From the NCBI GenBank assembly GCA_937959275.1, contig CALGLU010000035.1:1-64000 (forward strand): 64,000 nt of DNA, written 5' to 3'. The translations under genes were made by a program, and so were the position numbers. Positions 8,271 to 16,998 of this stretch are shown here, piece after piece. The DNA comes from an uncultured Saprospiraceae bacterium (GTDB lineage: Bacteria > Bacteroidota > Bacteroidia > Chitinophagales > Saprospiraceae). The notes under the pieces were generated by a model. That model searched no databases and had not been told where the DNA came from. It saw nothing but the letters and a program-made list of their open reading frames with translations. The number at the start of each line of letters is the position of its first letter. The first letter of the stretch is position 1.

Positions 8271-9644
8271 ATGAATAGATTAATGTTTTTACTAATTCTA
8301 CTAACCACCAGTTGCAAAAATGAAAATTCGAACCCTGTAACAGCTATCGAATTAAATGCTGCTCATAGAATTGATGCTGACATCAAACAATGGCAACAAG
8401 AATTGAAACTCCCAAATGTAGGTCTGGGTATTATTGAGAATGGAAAGATTACCATGATAAAAGTATATGGGAAAACAGCAACTGCTAAAAACGCACCAAT
8501 CGATATGCTCTTCAATGTAGCATCAGTGACCAAGGTGATTTTTACAGAGCTAGTGCTAAAACCCATTGCCAACGGAGACTGGAATCTAGATAAGCCCTTA
8601 TACCAGTACCATATAGATCCCGATGTTGCTGCAGACGATAGACATAAACGAATCACAACACGTCATATCCTCAGTCAGCAATCCGGATTTGTCAATTGGA
8701 GATGGAACCATCCAACAGAAAAATTAACATTCGACTTTGAACCTGGTACAACATATAATTATTCCGGCGAGGGCATGGAATATTTGAGAAAAGCAATAGA
8801 AATTAAATTCAATAAAAGTCTATCCCATCTCTCTGATTCGCTCTTATTTGAACCATTAACAATGGATAAAACAACACACAGTTGGGACGGGAAATCGGAT
8901 TACGATAAATTTAGCCTTGCTTATGATTCTGATGGTCAATTACATGACATTAAAGATCATTCTACAATTGATAATGCTGCCGACGATCTCATTACAACCG
9001 TTCTGGATCTAGCTAAATTTGGTCAATATGTAATGAGAGATCAGAGTGTATCAGAAACTCTTTTCAATGAAAGAAAAAAATCTCAAGTCGAGATCAACCC
9101 AAATATGAGTCAAGGTTTAGGATGGCGTGTCATCAACAATTTGTCAAATGGCGAATATGCCATTCAGCATGGGGGTAATGATATTGGCGTTGCTTCTCTC
9201 ATTGTTCTTTTGCCAAAATCAAAAAATGGTCTCGTCATATTGACAAACGGAGATAGTGGCCTATTCATGTGCAATAATATAGTCAGGAAATTATGGTCTA
9301 CAATTGGCACTGAAATCATTCATAGATCTTACAGAAGTAAGCGCATTGAAGATTCTCCAAAACCGATTGATATGTCAACAGAAAAACTCGCCTTGCTTGA
9401 AGGGCAATATGTTCAGCCTAGCGGCAGAGAATTGTCTATCTCAATAAACAAAAATGGATTACTGCTTAAAATGCCTGGCACACCTAATTTGGAATTATTA
9501 CCAGAAACCAATGACACTTTTTTTCTATTAGACTTTGACCCTAAAATAGTATTTACTAAAAATAAAGATGGGATCATTGATGCTGCATTAATTGTGGAAG
9601 GAGAAAATGTGATTCGATGTGAAAAAATAAAGAATACAAAATGA
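8271..9644 (+). CDS. Serine beta-lactamase-like hydrolase, lipoprotein
   Basis: A 457-residue class C beta-lactamase/penicillin-binding-like esterase. A lipobox (LLTTSC, Cys15) indicates a lipoprotein. The SxxK motif is SVTK (85-88), the tyrosine motif is YSG (164-166), and HGG (300-302) replaces KTG as is common in this family, so the active site looks complete. A C-terminal beta-rich domain (about residues 365-455) resembles the lipocalin-like tail of such enzymes. Substrates in the family range from peptides to esters. Its stop codon overlaps the next start (ATGA), so it heads a three-gene unit. Confidence 0.88.
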   Translation: MNRLMFLLILLTTSCKNENSNPVTAIELNAAHRIDADIKQWQQELKLPNVGLGIIENGKITMIKVYGKTATAKNAPIDMLFNVASVTKVIFTELVLKPIANGDWNLDKPLYQYHIDPDVAADDRHKRITTRHILSQQSGFVNWRWNHPTEKLTFDFEPGTTYNYSGEGMEYLRKAIEIKFNKSLSHLSDSLLFEPLTMDKTTHSWDGKSDYDKFSLAYDSDGQLHDIKDHSTIDNAADDLITTVLDLAKFGQYVMRDQSVSETLFNERKKSQVEINPNMSQGLGWRVINNLSNGEYAIQHGGNDIGVASLIVLLPKSKNGLVILTNGDSGLFMCNNIVRKLWSTIGTEIIHRSYRSKRIEDSPKPIDMSTEKLALLEGQYVQPSGRELSISINKNGLLLKMPGTPNLELLPETNDTFFLLDFDPKIVFTKNKDGIIDAALIVEGENVIRCEKIKNTK

Positions 9645-9940
9645 GTGTTGTCGATTGTATTGGGTTCATCGGTGTTCTTCTTATTTTAATTGCTTTTTTT
9701 CTAAATCTAATAGGCGCGTTGGATTCAGATCATATTATTTATATTTTACTCAATCTATGTGGAGCAAGTCTAGCATGTCTTGCTTCGATCCTAATGAAAT
9801 ATATGCCATTTGTTCTGCTGGAAGGTACTTGGACATTGGTTTCATTTTTAGCACTTATAAAATATTGTATAGATGGAAAAACAAACTGGAGAAAAGGCAT
9901 TAAAGACATTGATTCAAAACATGGAGCCCGTACTGAATGA
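9641..9940 (+). CDS. Small integral membrane protein, CBU_0592-like
   Basis: 99 residues with three strongly hydrophobic segments (about 5-24, 30-48 and 55-73) and a short polar tail. The pattern IGFIGVLLILIAFFL and the following LNLCGA resemble the CBU_0592-like family of small membrane proteins of unknown role. It overlaps the hydrolase gene by 4 bp (ATGA), and its last 68 bp overlap the ACT gene in another frame. Confidence 0.75.
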   Translation: MSVVDCIGFIGVLLILIAFFLNLIGALDSDHIIYILLNLCGASLACLASILMKYMPFVLLEGTWTLVSFLALIKYCIDGKTNWRKGIKDIDSKHGARTE

Positions 9941-10295
9941 GGGTGAATACGTTTTTGTAACAGTTTCAGACATTGAGTCAATACCAAGATCTATGACAAT
10001 TTGTGAAATGAAGGAAAAAGAAGGTATAACAGTTGTCCTTAGAAAACAAGACGCTGAAGATCATGATTTATCTTTCGACTTCATTGCATCCTGGATTACA
10101 CTCAACATCCATTCATCTCTAGAGGCTGTTGGGTTGACTGCAGCTTTTTCTACTGCATTGGGTAATCAGAATATCAGTTGCAATGTCATTGCTGGCTATT
10201 ACCACGACCATATTTTTATTGATAAAAAAGATGAGGATAAGGCAATGAATGCGCTGATAGAATTATCAAAATCAAATCATTCTAATTCTTTGTGA
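9873..10295 (+). CDS. ACT domain protein (ACT_3 type)
   Basis: A 140-residue cytoplasmic protein. The N-terminal half (LKTLIQNMEPVLNEGEYVFV) matches the ACT_3 domain and the second half forms another ACT-like unit ending in FIDKKDEDKAMNALIEL. Such stand-alone double-ACT proteins are thought to bind amino acids or other small ligands. The long 68-bp overlap with the upstream membrane protein gene is unusual, but both frames read well. The ATG at 9873 gives the family's usual N-terminus. Confidence 0.8.
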   Translation: MEKQTGEKALKTLIQNMEPVLNEGEYVFVTVSDIESIPRSMTICEMKEKEGITVVLRKQDAEDHDLSFDFIASWITLNIHSSLEAVGLTAAFSTALGNQNISCNVIAGYYHDHIFIDKKDEDKAMNALIELSKSNHSNSL

Positions 10296-10384
10296 GCTTG
10301 TAGACTAAACCTATTACTAATACAAAGGTCTTAGTATACGTAGATCTGATATAATTAGTAATAGCTTCCAAAACACCTGCTACA

Positions 10385-12199
10385 ATGAAATTCATTTTTG
10401 ACCTGAGTTTAATTTTTGGATTATGGTTTTTCATATCGATGGTCGCCATATCACAAGCGACGATTCAATACGGTCCTGATGGATTTGTTAAGATAGAGGA
10501 AGGACTTAGTGGTTTTAATGCAGCACTTGATTCGGGAGACCGATTTAGCAGAGGTCACGATGTTGCAGGTGATGTAAATGGTGATGGCATATTAGACATT
10601 GTTGTCGGTGCTCGTTCGGACGATGATGGACAGACTGATGCCGGAGCAGTGTATATCTTATTCATGAATCGCGATGGTACAGTCCAATCCAATCAGAAAA
10701 TATCGATGTTGGAAGGAGGCTTTACTGGCACTTTAAATGAGGGAAGCTTTTTTGGATATGGTGTTGCTGGCATTGGAGACTATAATAATGATGACATACC
10801 TGATATTGCTGTGACGGCATCCTCTGCACCAACGAATTCAATATTTATCATTCACTTGAATCGTGATGGCACAGTAAAAGACTTCGTCAGAAATGGAAAT
10901 ATTGATTCTCAAGGGCTTTCTGCTATTGGAGATCTAAATGGTGATGGTAGGACAGATCTGGTTGCTTGCAACTCACTTTCGAATCAAGGTGGGCAGCAAC
11001 GTGGAGCAATAGAGATTTTATTTTTTGACGAAAACTCACAGGTCATGCCAGAAAAAACTGTAGCGATCAATTCCACACAGGGAGGATTTGGAGATGGTCT
11101 TCAGAACAATGACAGGTTTGGTGGAAGAAAAGTTGCCTTATTGGGAGACTTAGACAATGATGGAAATAAAGAGCTTGCCATAGGCGCTTTTATGTCAGAT
11201 GGTGGCAAGGGTGCCGTTTGGATAGTCTCTCTTGATAGTATGACACATCAGGTGATTTCTAAACTTAAAATAACAGAAGGAGAAGGCGGATTCACAGATA
11301 TCTTAACAGATGGATCAAACCCCAATGGGACATCTGGTGCAAGTTTTGGTCATGCGCTGTGTGCGCCAGGAGACTTAAATGGAGATGGAATTCCTGATTT
11401 AATTACAGGTGCTAATCAACAAGATGAAGGATGGTGCTATATCATTTATCTAAATGCTGACAAAACAGTAAAGGCCTTTACTAAGATAAATAATACTGCA
11501 GGTGGTTTTGGTATTGAATTAAACCCGGAAGAGCGATTTTCTCGATCTATATCATGTATTGGAGACTTACGAGGCGATGGCAGCATTGCCGTGAATATTG
11601 GAGGTGGTGCTGGTGGTAGTGGTGCCAGTGGTACAGGTGCATTATATATTTTGACTTTCAAACCCTGCACCATAGACCAATTACCTGGCAACAATCGCTG
11701 GGCTAATGGGAATGTATTTTTCAGTAACTGGAATCATCCTACTCAAATGCTTACTGGACCTGCACTTACATTTGAACAATGCACATCCAAAGCATTTGAA
11801 GCGAATGCGCCTTATATCACATACAATTTTAATGATGGCAGATGTATTACGATGGACAGTACTGCCATTAGTCTTGTAAGCACAGAACTGAGTACTGCTT
11901 TTATCAATGAATGTAATAACGATCTATTTACAACAGCTCTTTCTGATTACAGCCCACAGGTTATAACATCTATATTCCCTAATCCAACCCATTCGTCTAT
12001 TCTACTATCAATAGAGCGCACATCTTTCTCTCCATATGATAGAGTTGACTTGATGACAATGGCTGGACAAATACTTTCGACAAGTAGACTATCACAACAT
12101 CAAATTGAATTAGATCTATCACAATACCCCGCAGGAATTTATGTTGTCAATGTAATAGTAGAGAACAAAAGCGAGACATATAAAATCATTAAAAATTGA
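10385..12199 (+). CDS. Secreted FG-GAP repeat protein with T9SS sorting domain
   Basis: 604 residues. A signal peptide covers about residues 1-25 (ending near AISQA). About six FG-GAP/integrin-alpha-like repeats follow, with calcium-loop motifs such as GDVNGDGILDIVVGA and GDLNGDGIPDLITGA; they should form a beta-propeller. Residues about 425-515 form a linker with several cysteines. The last 80 residues (FPNPTHSSILLSIE through YPAGIYVV to YKIIKN) are a type A T9SS C-terminal sorting domain. The product should therefore be exported and attached to the cell surface or released. The ligand is unknown. Confidence 0.9.
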   Translation: MKFIFDLSLIFGLWFFISMVAISQATIQYGPDGFVKIEEGLSGFNAALDSGDRFSRGHDVAGDVNGDGILDIVVGARSDDDGQTDAGAVYILFMNRDGTVQSNQKISMLEGGFTGTLNEGSFFGYGVAGIGDYNNDDIPDIAVTASSAPTNSIFIIHLNRDGTVKDFVRNGNIDSQGLSAIGDLNGDGRTDLVACNSLSNQGGQQRGAIEILFFDENSQVMPEKTVAINSTQGGFGDGLQNNDRFGGRKVALLGDLDNDGNKELAIGAFMSDGGKGAVWIVSLDSMTHQVISKLKITEGEGGFTDILTDGSNPNGTSGASFGHALCAPGDLNGDGIPDLITGANQQDEGWCYIIYLNADKTVKAFTKINNTAGGFGIELNPEERFSRSISCIGDLRGDGSIAVNIGGGAGGSGASGTGALYILTFKPCTIDQLPGNNRWANGNVFFSNWNHPTQMLTGPALTFEQCTSKAFEANAPYITYNFNDGRCITMDSTAISLVSTELSTAFINECNNDLFTTALSDYSPQVITSIFPNPTHSSILLSIERTSFSPYDRVDLMTMAGQILSTSRLSQHQIELDLSQYPAGIYVVNVIVENKSETYKIIKN

Positions 12200-12345
12200 T
12201 TAGACAAGATATTTGAATCCAAATGGGTGTGAAAGGATTTAGCACTTCTACAGAAAGCACAATAATTTAAATATCGCATAAAGTAGTATAATGACTCCAT
12301 GTTCAGACTTAATGGTACTATATTTATTTTTGAATTCTAATCAAG

Positions 12346-13092
12346 ATGCCGTTTAAGCTAAGACCAATCCTTTCAGAAATGAAAGACATGTATTCAAAGC
12401 CCATTTCTGGTAGCCGATTTCAGGAATATCTTTTTAAACTACAAGGCAATACTAAAGGAGAACTGATATTACCAATCATGGGATTTAACCCCATGGGCAA
12501 AGAACACGTCTTACTAAAATTAGAAGAGCTTGAAGAATTAAATGCAGAAGTCATCATGCAGGATGCTATACATGAAGTCAATTTACTCTTTGATACCCGT
12601 ATTCTTGAGGACATTCTTGTCGTCTTAAATGTAGCCGATGACCTGAAAGGTGCATGGACAAATTTTTACACAACAGATTTCGAAAGTAAGTTTAATAGAC
12701 ACGCATTAACTAAGAGAAATTTTTGCGCACCATATTTTTGGACTAGTGAAACGTATTCAAGTGAATTAATAAAATGTAGGACAAAAGCATATTTATTACG
12801 TAGTATTTACGCAAAAGTTAATCCAAAACCAACCAGACTCATGGACTATGTAGAGCAAGAAAAATATGTTGCAAAATATGTATCACCAGACGGTAAAAAC
12901 AAGGATAACAATCAGTTTGAATTCATTGATTCTTTTTATAAAAGCAACAAACAATCAGAACAATACGATTTGATTTTTAATTTTTTTTATGGCGATGAGG
13001 CATCTGTAAGTTTGGCTTATACGCCTTATGGGAATGATGGTGTTTGTGGGTTTGACTATGCGCGTTTTCTATCATCAACACAGAACCAATAG
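12346..13092 (+). CDS. Protein of unknown function
   Basis: 248 residues, unrecognised. No signal peptide or membrane segment is visible. The sequence is mixed alpha/beta with an acidic helix near residues 50-70 and several aromatic clusters (FNFFYGDEASVSLAYTPYG near the end). A cytoplasmic role is likely. It stands alone, 146 bp after the FG-GAP gene and 110 bp before the amidohydrolase gene, and codon use looks native. Confidence 0.7.
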   Translation: MPFKLRPILSEMKDMYSKPISGSRFQEYLFKLQGNTKGELILPIMGFNPMGKEHVLLKLEELEELNAEVIMQDAIHEVNLLFDTRILEDILVVLNVADDLKGAWTNFYTTDFESKFNRHALTKRNFCAPYFWTSETYSSELIKCRTKAYLLRSIYAKVNPKPTRLMDYVEQEKYVAKYVSPDGKNKDNNQFEFIDSFYKSNKQSEQYDLIFNFFYGDEASVSLAYTPYGNDGVCGFDYARFLSSTQNQ

Positions 13093-13202
13093 GCGCTAGA
13101 CATAGTTGACTCAAATAATTTTCATCATTGAGTAAGGACTCAGTTTAACAGAGTGATCTACAAAACGAATAGTCGTATCTTGAGTTATTATAAATCTATA
13201 CA

Positions 13203-14336
13203 TTGATACAAAGTGATATTCTAACATTACGCAAAGAACTCCACGCAAACCCTGAGCTATCTGGCACAGAGCTAAACACGGCGAAACGCATTAAAGAGTT
13301 CATTCAACAACATCATCCATGCGAGATAATAGAACATGTTGGAGGGCATGGATTACTCGCCATTTTTAAATTTTCAGAAACGGGGAAAACAGTTGCTATT
13401 CGATGCGAACTAGATGCCTTGCCTATCGATGAAGTCAATGAATTTAATTATAAATCTGTGTGTCCAGGTGTATCTCATAAATGTGGACATGATGGACATA
13501 TGGCAATTGTCGCCGGGCTTATCTTTTGGATAAAAAAACAACATTTTACATCAGGTAAGATTGTTTTACTTTTTCAACCCGCAGAAGAAACTGGCCAAGG
13601 CGCTCAGCAAGTCATGAAGGATGATCGATTTAAACAATTGAATTGTGATTATATTTTTGCTCTCCACAATATCCCTGGCGAATCCTTACATACCATCATT
13701 AGTATGCAAGAGGGATTTTCAGCAGAGGTGCAGAGCTTCGCACTCCATGTAAATGGTCAAGACTCACATGCGTCCGAACCAGAAAAAGGAATAAATCCTG
13801 CCCTTGCGCTTTCAGCTATCAATCACGAATTAGCACAACTAAATGAGCTGTCTCCCACACTAAATAATTACGCAGTGCTGACACCAGTTTATATGAACAT
13901 GGGAGAGAAAGCCTACGGTATTTCTCCTGGAAAGGGAGAGCTTCATTTTACTATTCGAACTTGGAAGACCGAGATCATGGATGAACTCAAACAAAGGATT
14001 CAGCATATCATTAAAAAAATCTGCCAATCGGAATCATTAGATTATAACATTGATTGGTTTGAGTATTTCCCTGCTAGCTCAAACCATACCGTTTGCAATG
14101 ACCTTGTCAAAGAGGTAGCCCTACAGAATGATTTTGCATTGATCGAACGGCCTTATCCATTTAAGTTTGGAGAAGATTTTGGCTGGTTTTCTACAGCATA
14201 CAAGACTGCCATGTTCGGGATAGGAGCAGGTATTCATTCACCCGCTTTACACCATTCAAATTATGATTTTCCAGACGAACTCCTAGAAACTGGTCTACTC
14301 ATGTTTTCAGGAATACTATCAAGCATATTAGATTAA
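13203..14336 (+). CDS. M20 family amidohydrolase
   Basis: A 377-residue zinc-dependent amidohydrolase of the M20D type (hippurate/N-acyl-amino-acid/IAA-amino-acid hydrolase group). The family opening LRKELHANPELSGTE starts at residue 9. The metal-site motifs CGHDGH, QPAEETGQGAQ, LHNIPG and HHSNYDF are all intact. There is no signal peptide. No ATG exists upstream in frame after a TAA at 13191, and the TTG at 13203 gives the normal N-terminus, so I use that rare start. Substrate class is inferred only from the family. Confidence 0.9.
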   Translation: MIQSDILTLRKELHANPELSGTELNTAKRIKEFIQQHHPCEIIEHVGGHGLLAIFKFSETGKTVAIRCELDALPIDEVNEFNYKSVCPGVSHKCGHDGHMAIVAGLIFWIKKQHFTSGKIVLLFQPAEETGQGAQQVMKDDRFKQLNCDYIFALHNIPGESLHTIISMQEGFSAEVQSFALHVNGQDSHASEPEKGINPALALSAINHELAQLNELSPTLNNYAVLTPVYMNMGEKAYGISPGKGELHFTIRTWKTEIMDELKQRIQHIIKKICQSESLDYNIDWFEYFPASSNHTVCNDLVKEVALQNDFALIERPYPFKFGEDFGWFSTAYKTAMFGIGAGIHSPALHHSNYDFPDELLETGLLMFSGILSSILD

Positions 14337-14471
14337 ATAAGCCATCAATCGACTGTGGACTAATACCCATGGATAATGTTTTGAGGGAGACATTCGACAG
14401 AAACTTTATTAAAATCGACATTTAGTGCCTTGCAATTTGGTACATTTAATTAAACCAATAAACAAAACACT

Positions 14472-14846
14472 ATGAATCCAAAAATTAAATTAGGCCTAAG
14501 AATTCTATTTGGTATTTTCATGCTTATATTTGGCATCAATAAATTTGCTCATTTTATGCCCTTCCCTCCCATTCCAGGTGACGGTGGTACGCTAATGGGT
14601 ATTTATGCAACATCAGGATTTCTGAGTGTGATTGGTATTCTAGAAATACTAGCAGGTCTAGCGATTTTAGTTGATAAATTTGCACCGCTAGCGATTACGA
14701 TTGCGGTAGCGATTATGTTTAATGCTTTTCTTTTTCATGCTCTCCACGATATAGCTAATATTGGTGGAGCTGTTGTTGGCTTAGTGCTCAGTTTAGCATT
14801 AGTGTATGCCTACAAAGATCGATTTACAAGTCTTTTATCGGCCTAA
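14472..14846 (+). CDS. DoxX family membrane protein
   Basis: 124 residues with four transmembrane helices and the DoxX-type opening GLRILFGIFMLIFGINKFAHF. Family members sit in the inner membrane and are linked loosely to redox or thiol metabolism, with no settled activity. Monocistronic: a strong terminator follows at 14891-14927. Confidence 0.88.
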   Translation: MNPKIKLGLRILFGIFMLIFGINKFAHFMPFPPIPGDGGTLMGIYATSGFLSVIGILEILAGLAILVDKFAPLAITIAVAIMFNAFLFHALHDIANIGGAVVGLVLSLALVYAYKDRFTSLLSA

Positions 14847-14890
14847 AATAAGTCCTATAGACCACATCTGAGGATACTGTCCTCTAAAAA

Positions 14891-14929
14891 AAACGAACGA
14901 CATGTCCTTGAATCATATCGTTCGTTTTT
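14891..14929 (+). terminator. Intrinsic terminator after doxX-like gene
   Basis: AAACGAACGA (14891-14900) pairs perfectly with TCGTTCGTTT (14918-14927), followed by TT. The A-run on the left could also let it work on the other strand. Confidence 0.8.
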
Positions 14930-14980
14930 ATTTAACTGCTCTGGTTTCTAACTCGGTTAGGAAACGAATCTTTGAATCCT

Positions 14981-14988
14981 TACTTTTG
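14981..14988 (+). promoter_or_regulatory. Candidate -7 box for nadE
   Basis: TACTTTTG matches the Bacteroidota -7 element TAnnTTTG. A clear TTG is missing at the -33 position (only GTTAG near 14956-14960). The start codon is about 30 bp downstream, which also argues against an earlier TTG start at 14972. Confidence 0.4.
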
Positions 14989-15016
14989 CTTCTCAATTTT
15001 AAAATTAAGCAGAGAG

Positions 15017-16654
15017 ATGAAAATTGCAATAGCGCAGCTCAACTACCACATTGGCAACTTTGAAGGAAATGTTTCTAAGATGCTCGAAGCCATCAAATGG
15101 GCAGAGGATCAAGGCGCAGACCTAGTCTGTTTTTCTGAGTTAGCGACTTGCGGATATCCACCACGTGATTTTTTAGAATTCGATGATTTTATCAAACAAT
15201 GTGAAGAAGCCATCCAAGGTCTGACAGCGGCATCAAGCAACATCGGGATTGTCGTTGGTTCGCCGAGCCGCAATCCCGTTATAGAAGGAAAAGATTTATT
15301 TAATTCTGTATACTTACTGCACGAGGGTGAGGTGAAGTTTGTACAGCATAAAACCTTATTGCCGACTTACGACGTCTTTGATGAGTATCGTTATTTTGAA
15401 CCGTCCACCAAATGGAGCACCGTTCTATTTAAAGGTGTGCGATTGGCATTAACGGTATGCGAAGACATCTGGAATGTGGGCAATGACAATCCACTATACA
15501 CGATATGTCCGATGGATGAAATGATAAAGGAACGTCCAGATGTTGCTATAAATGTATCAGCTTCTCCCTTTAATTATGATCATGCAGAATCTAGGATTCA
15601 TGTCTGCAAAGCAAATATAGAGCGTTATCAAATTCCTATGTTTTATGTGAATCATATAGGTGCACAAACCGAATTAATCTTTGATGGTGGATCTCTTGTC
15701 ATGAGCCCCTCTGGAGAAATTTTTGAGGAGATGCCCTATTTTGAAGAGAGCTTGCGCGTGTTTGATTTAAATGATGTCAAACAAGGTAGTCAATCTGTTG
15801 AGCAGCCTAAAAATAAGATCTTAGAAATTCATGACGCATTGGTCTTAGGCATCAAAGATTACTTTGGAAAACTAGGATTTAGCAACGCTGTTATTGGGCT
15901 TTCTGGGGGCATTGATTCAGCAGTCACTACAGCACTAGCTGTAAGAGCATTGGGTCCAGAGCATGTGCGTGTTTTATTGATGCCATCCCAATTTTCATCT
16001 GACCATTCGGTGGATGATGCAGTAGCGCTGGCTAAAAATTTTGGGATTCAATATGACATCATTGCGATTAAAGACATCTATGAATCATTCGTCAAAGAAC
16101 TTCAGCCTTTGTTTGGGGACCTTCCCTTTAATGTAACTGAAGAAAATCTACAGGCAAGGACTAGAGGTGTTCTATTGATGGCAATCTCTAACAAATTTGG
16201 AAATATACTTTTAAATACGTCTAACAAGAGTGAAGCCGCAGTAGGCTATGGTACACTTTATGGTGATATGGCGGGAGGCTTGTCTGTCATTGGAGATGTG
16301 TACAAAACAGAAGTGTTTGAGTTAGCTCGTTTTATTAATACAGAACGTGAGTTGATTCCTGAAAACACGATTGTCAAACCACCTTCGGCAGAATTGAGGC
16401 CAAATCAAAAGGACAGCGATAGTCTACCAGAGTATGATATTTTAGATAAAATTCTATATGAATATATTGAACGGCAGCAAGGCCCAAAAGAAATTGTTGC
16501 ATTAGGATATGATGAGGCATTGGTGAAAAGAATCCTGCGTTTGGTAAATATCAATGAGTTTAAGCGTTATCAGACATCCCCTGTTTTGCGGGTGTCTTCT
16601 AAAGCGTTTGGAATGGGTCGAAGAATGCCAATTGTGGGGAAATATTTATCCTAA
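15017..16654 (+). CDS. nadE: Glutamine-dependent NAD+ synthetase
   Basis: 545 residues from the ATG at 15017, which gives the standard N-terminus MKIAIAQLNYHIGNFEGN. Residues 1-260 are a nitrilase-fold glutaminase with the Glu/Lys/Cys triad visible in CFSELATCGYPP, HKTLLPTYDVFDE and LTVCEDIW. Residues about 275-545 are the synthetase domain with the ATP PP-loop SGGIDSA. It amidates deamido-NAD using ammonia channelled from glutamine, the last step of NAD synthesis. It is monocistronic. Confidence 0.95.
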   Translation: MKIAIAQLNYHIGNFEGNVSKMLEAIKWAEDQGADLVCFSELATCGYPPRDFLEFDDFIKQCEEAIQGLTAASSNIGIVVGSPSRNPVIEGKDLFNSVYLLHEGEVKFVQHKTLLPTYDVFDEYRYFEPSTKWSTVLFKGVRLALTVCEDIWNVGNDNPLYTICPMDEMIKERPDVAINVSASPFNYDHAESRIHVCKANIERYQIPMFYVNHIGAQTELIFDGGSLVMSPSGEIFEEMPYFEESLRVFDLNDVKQGSQSVEQPKNKILEIHDALVLGIKDYFGKLGFSNAVIGLSGGIDSAVTTALAVRALGPEHVRVLLMPSQFSSDHSVDDAVALAKNFGIQYDIIAIKDIYESFVKELQPLFGDLPFNVTEENLQARTRGVLLMAISNKFGNILLNTSNKSEAAVGYGTLYGDMAGGLSVIGDVYKTEVFELARFINTERELIPENTIVKPPSAELRPNQKDSDSLPEYDILDKILYEYIERQQGPKEIVALGYDEALVKRILRLVNINEFKRYQTSPVLRVSSKAFGMGRRMPIVGKYLS

Positions 16655-16998
16655 AATTCAAGTCATACTTTGAAACAGCTCTCCAATTGAATTATAGCTT
16701 GTCTATATTGAACAACACTTAGCACAAAAATCAAGCGGTGTCAAAAATCTAGATTGTTAAAGGTATTGGTTGTTTTATATGAAGGTTTAAACGTTCTAAT
16801 TCGACACCGCTATGAGGTAAACATACATGTAACTCAAAAATAGACAATCAATCATTAACAATATGTCACATAAATATGTGACATATTAAAACATTACTGA
16901 ATGTGTTTTCTAAAATTTAGCGGCATGCTAAATTATTTTAAGAGGTTCAAAATTAAATAGATGACTTATCTTAGCTACACTTAAAACACATATAAATC
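16655..16998. other. Upstream region of the histidine kinase gene
   Basis: About 340 bp without a gene. The only notable element is the palindrome at 16861-16886. A weak -7-like TATCTTAG is seen near 16968. Confidence 0.5.
16861..16886. promoter_or_regulatory. 26-bp palindrome upstream of histidine kinase gene
   Basis: ATATGTCACATA, AA, TATGTGACATAT: perfect 12-bp arms. Its 20-bp core TGTCACATAAATATGTGACA is repeated exactly at 20086-20105, before the partner response regulator gene. A regulator-binding site is the simplest reading. Confidence 0.6.
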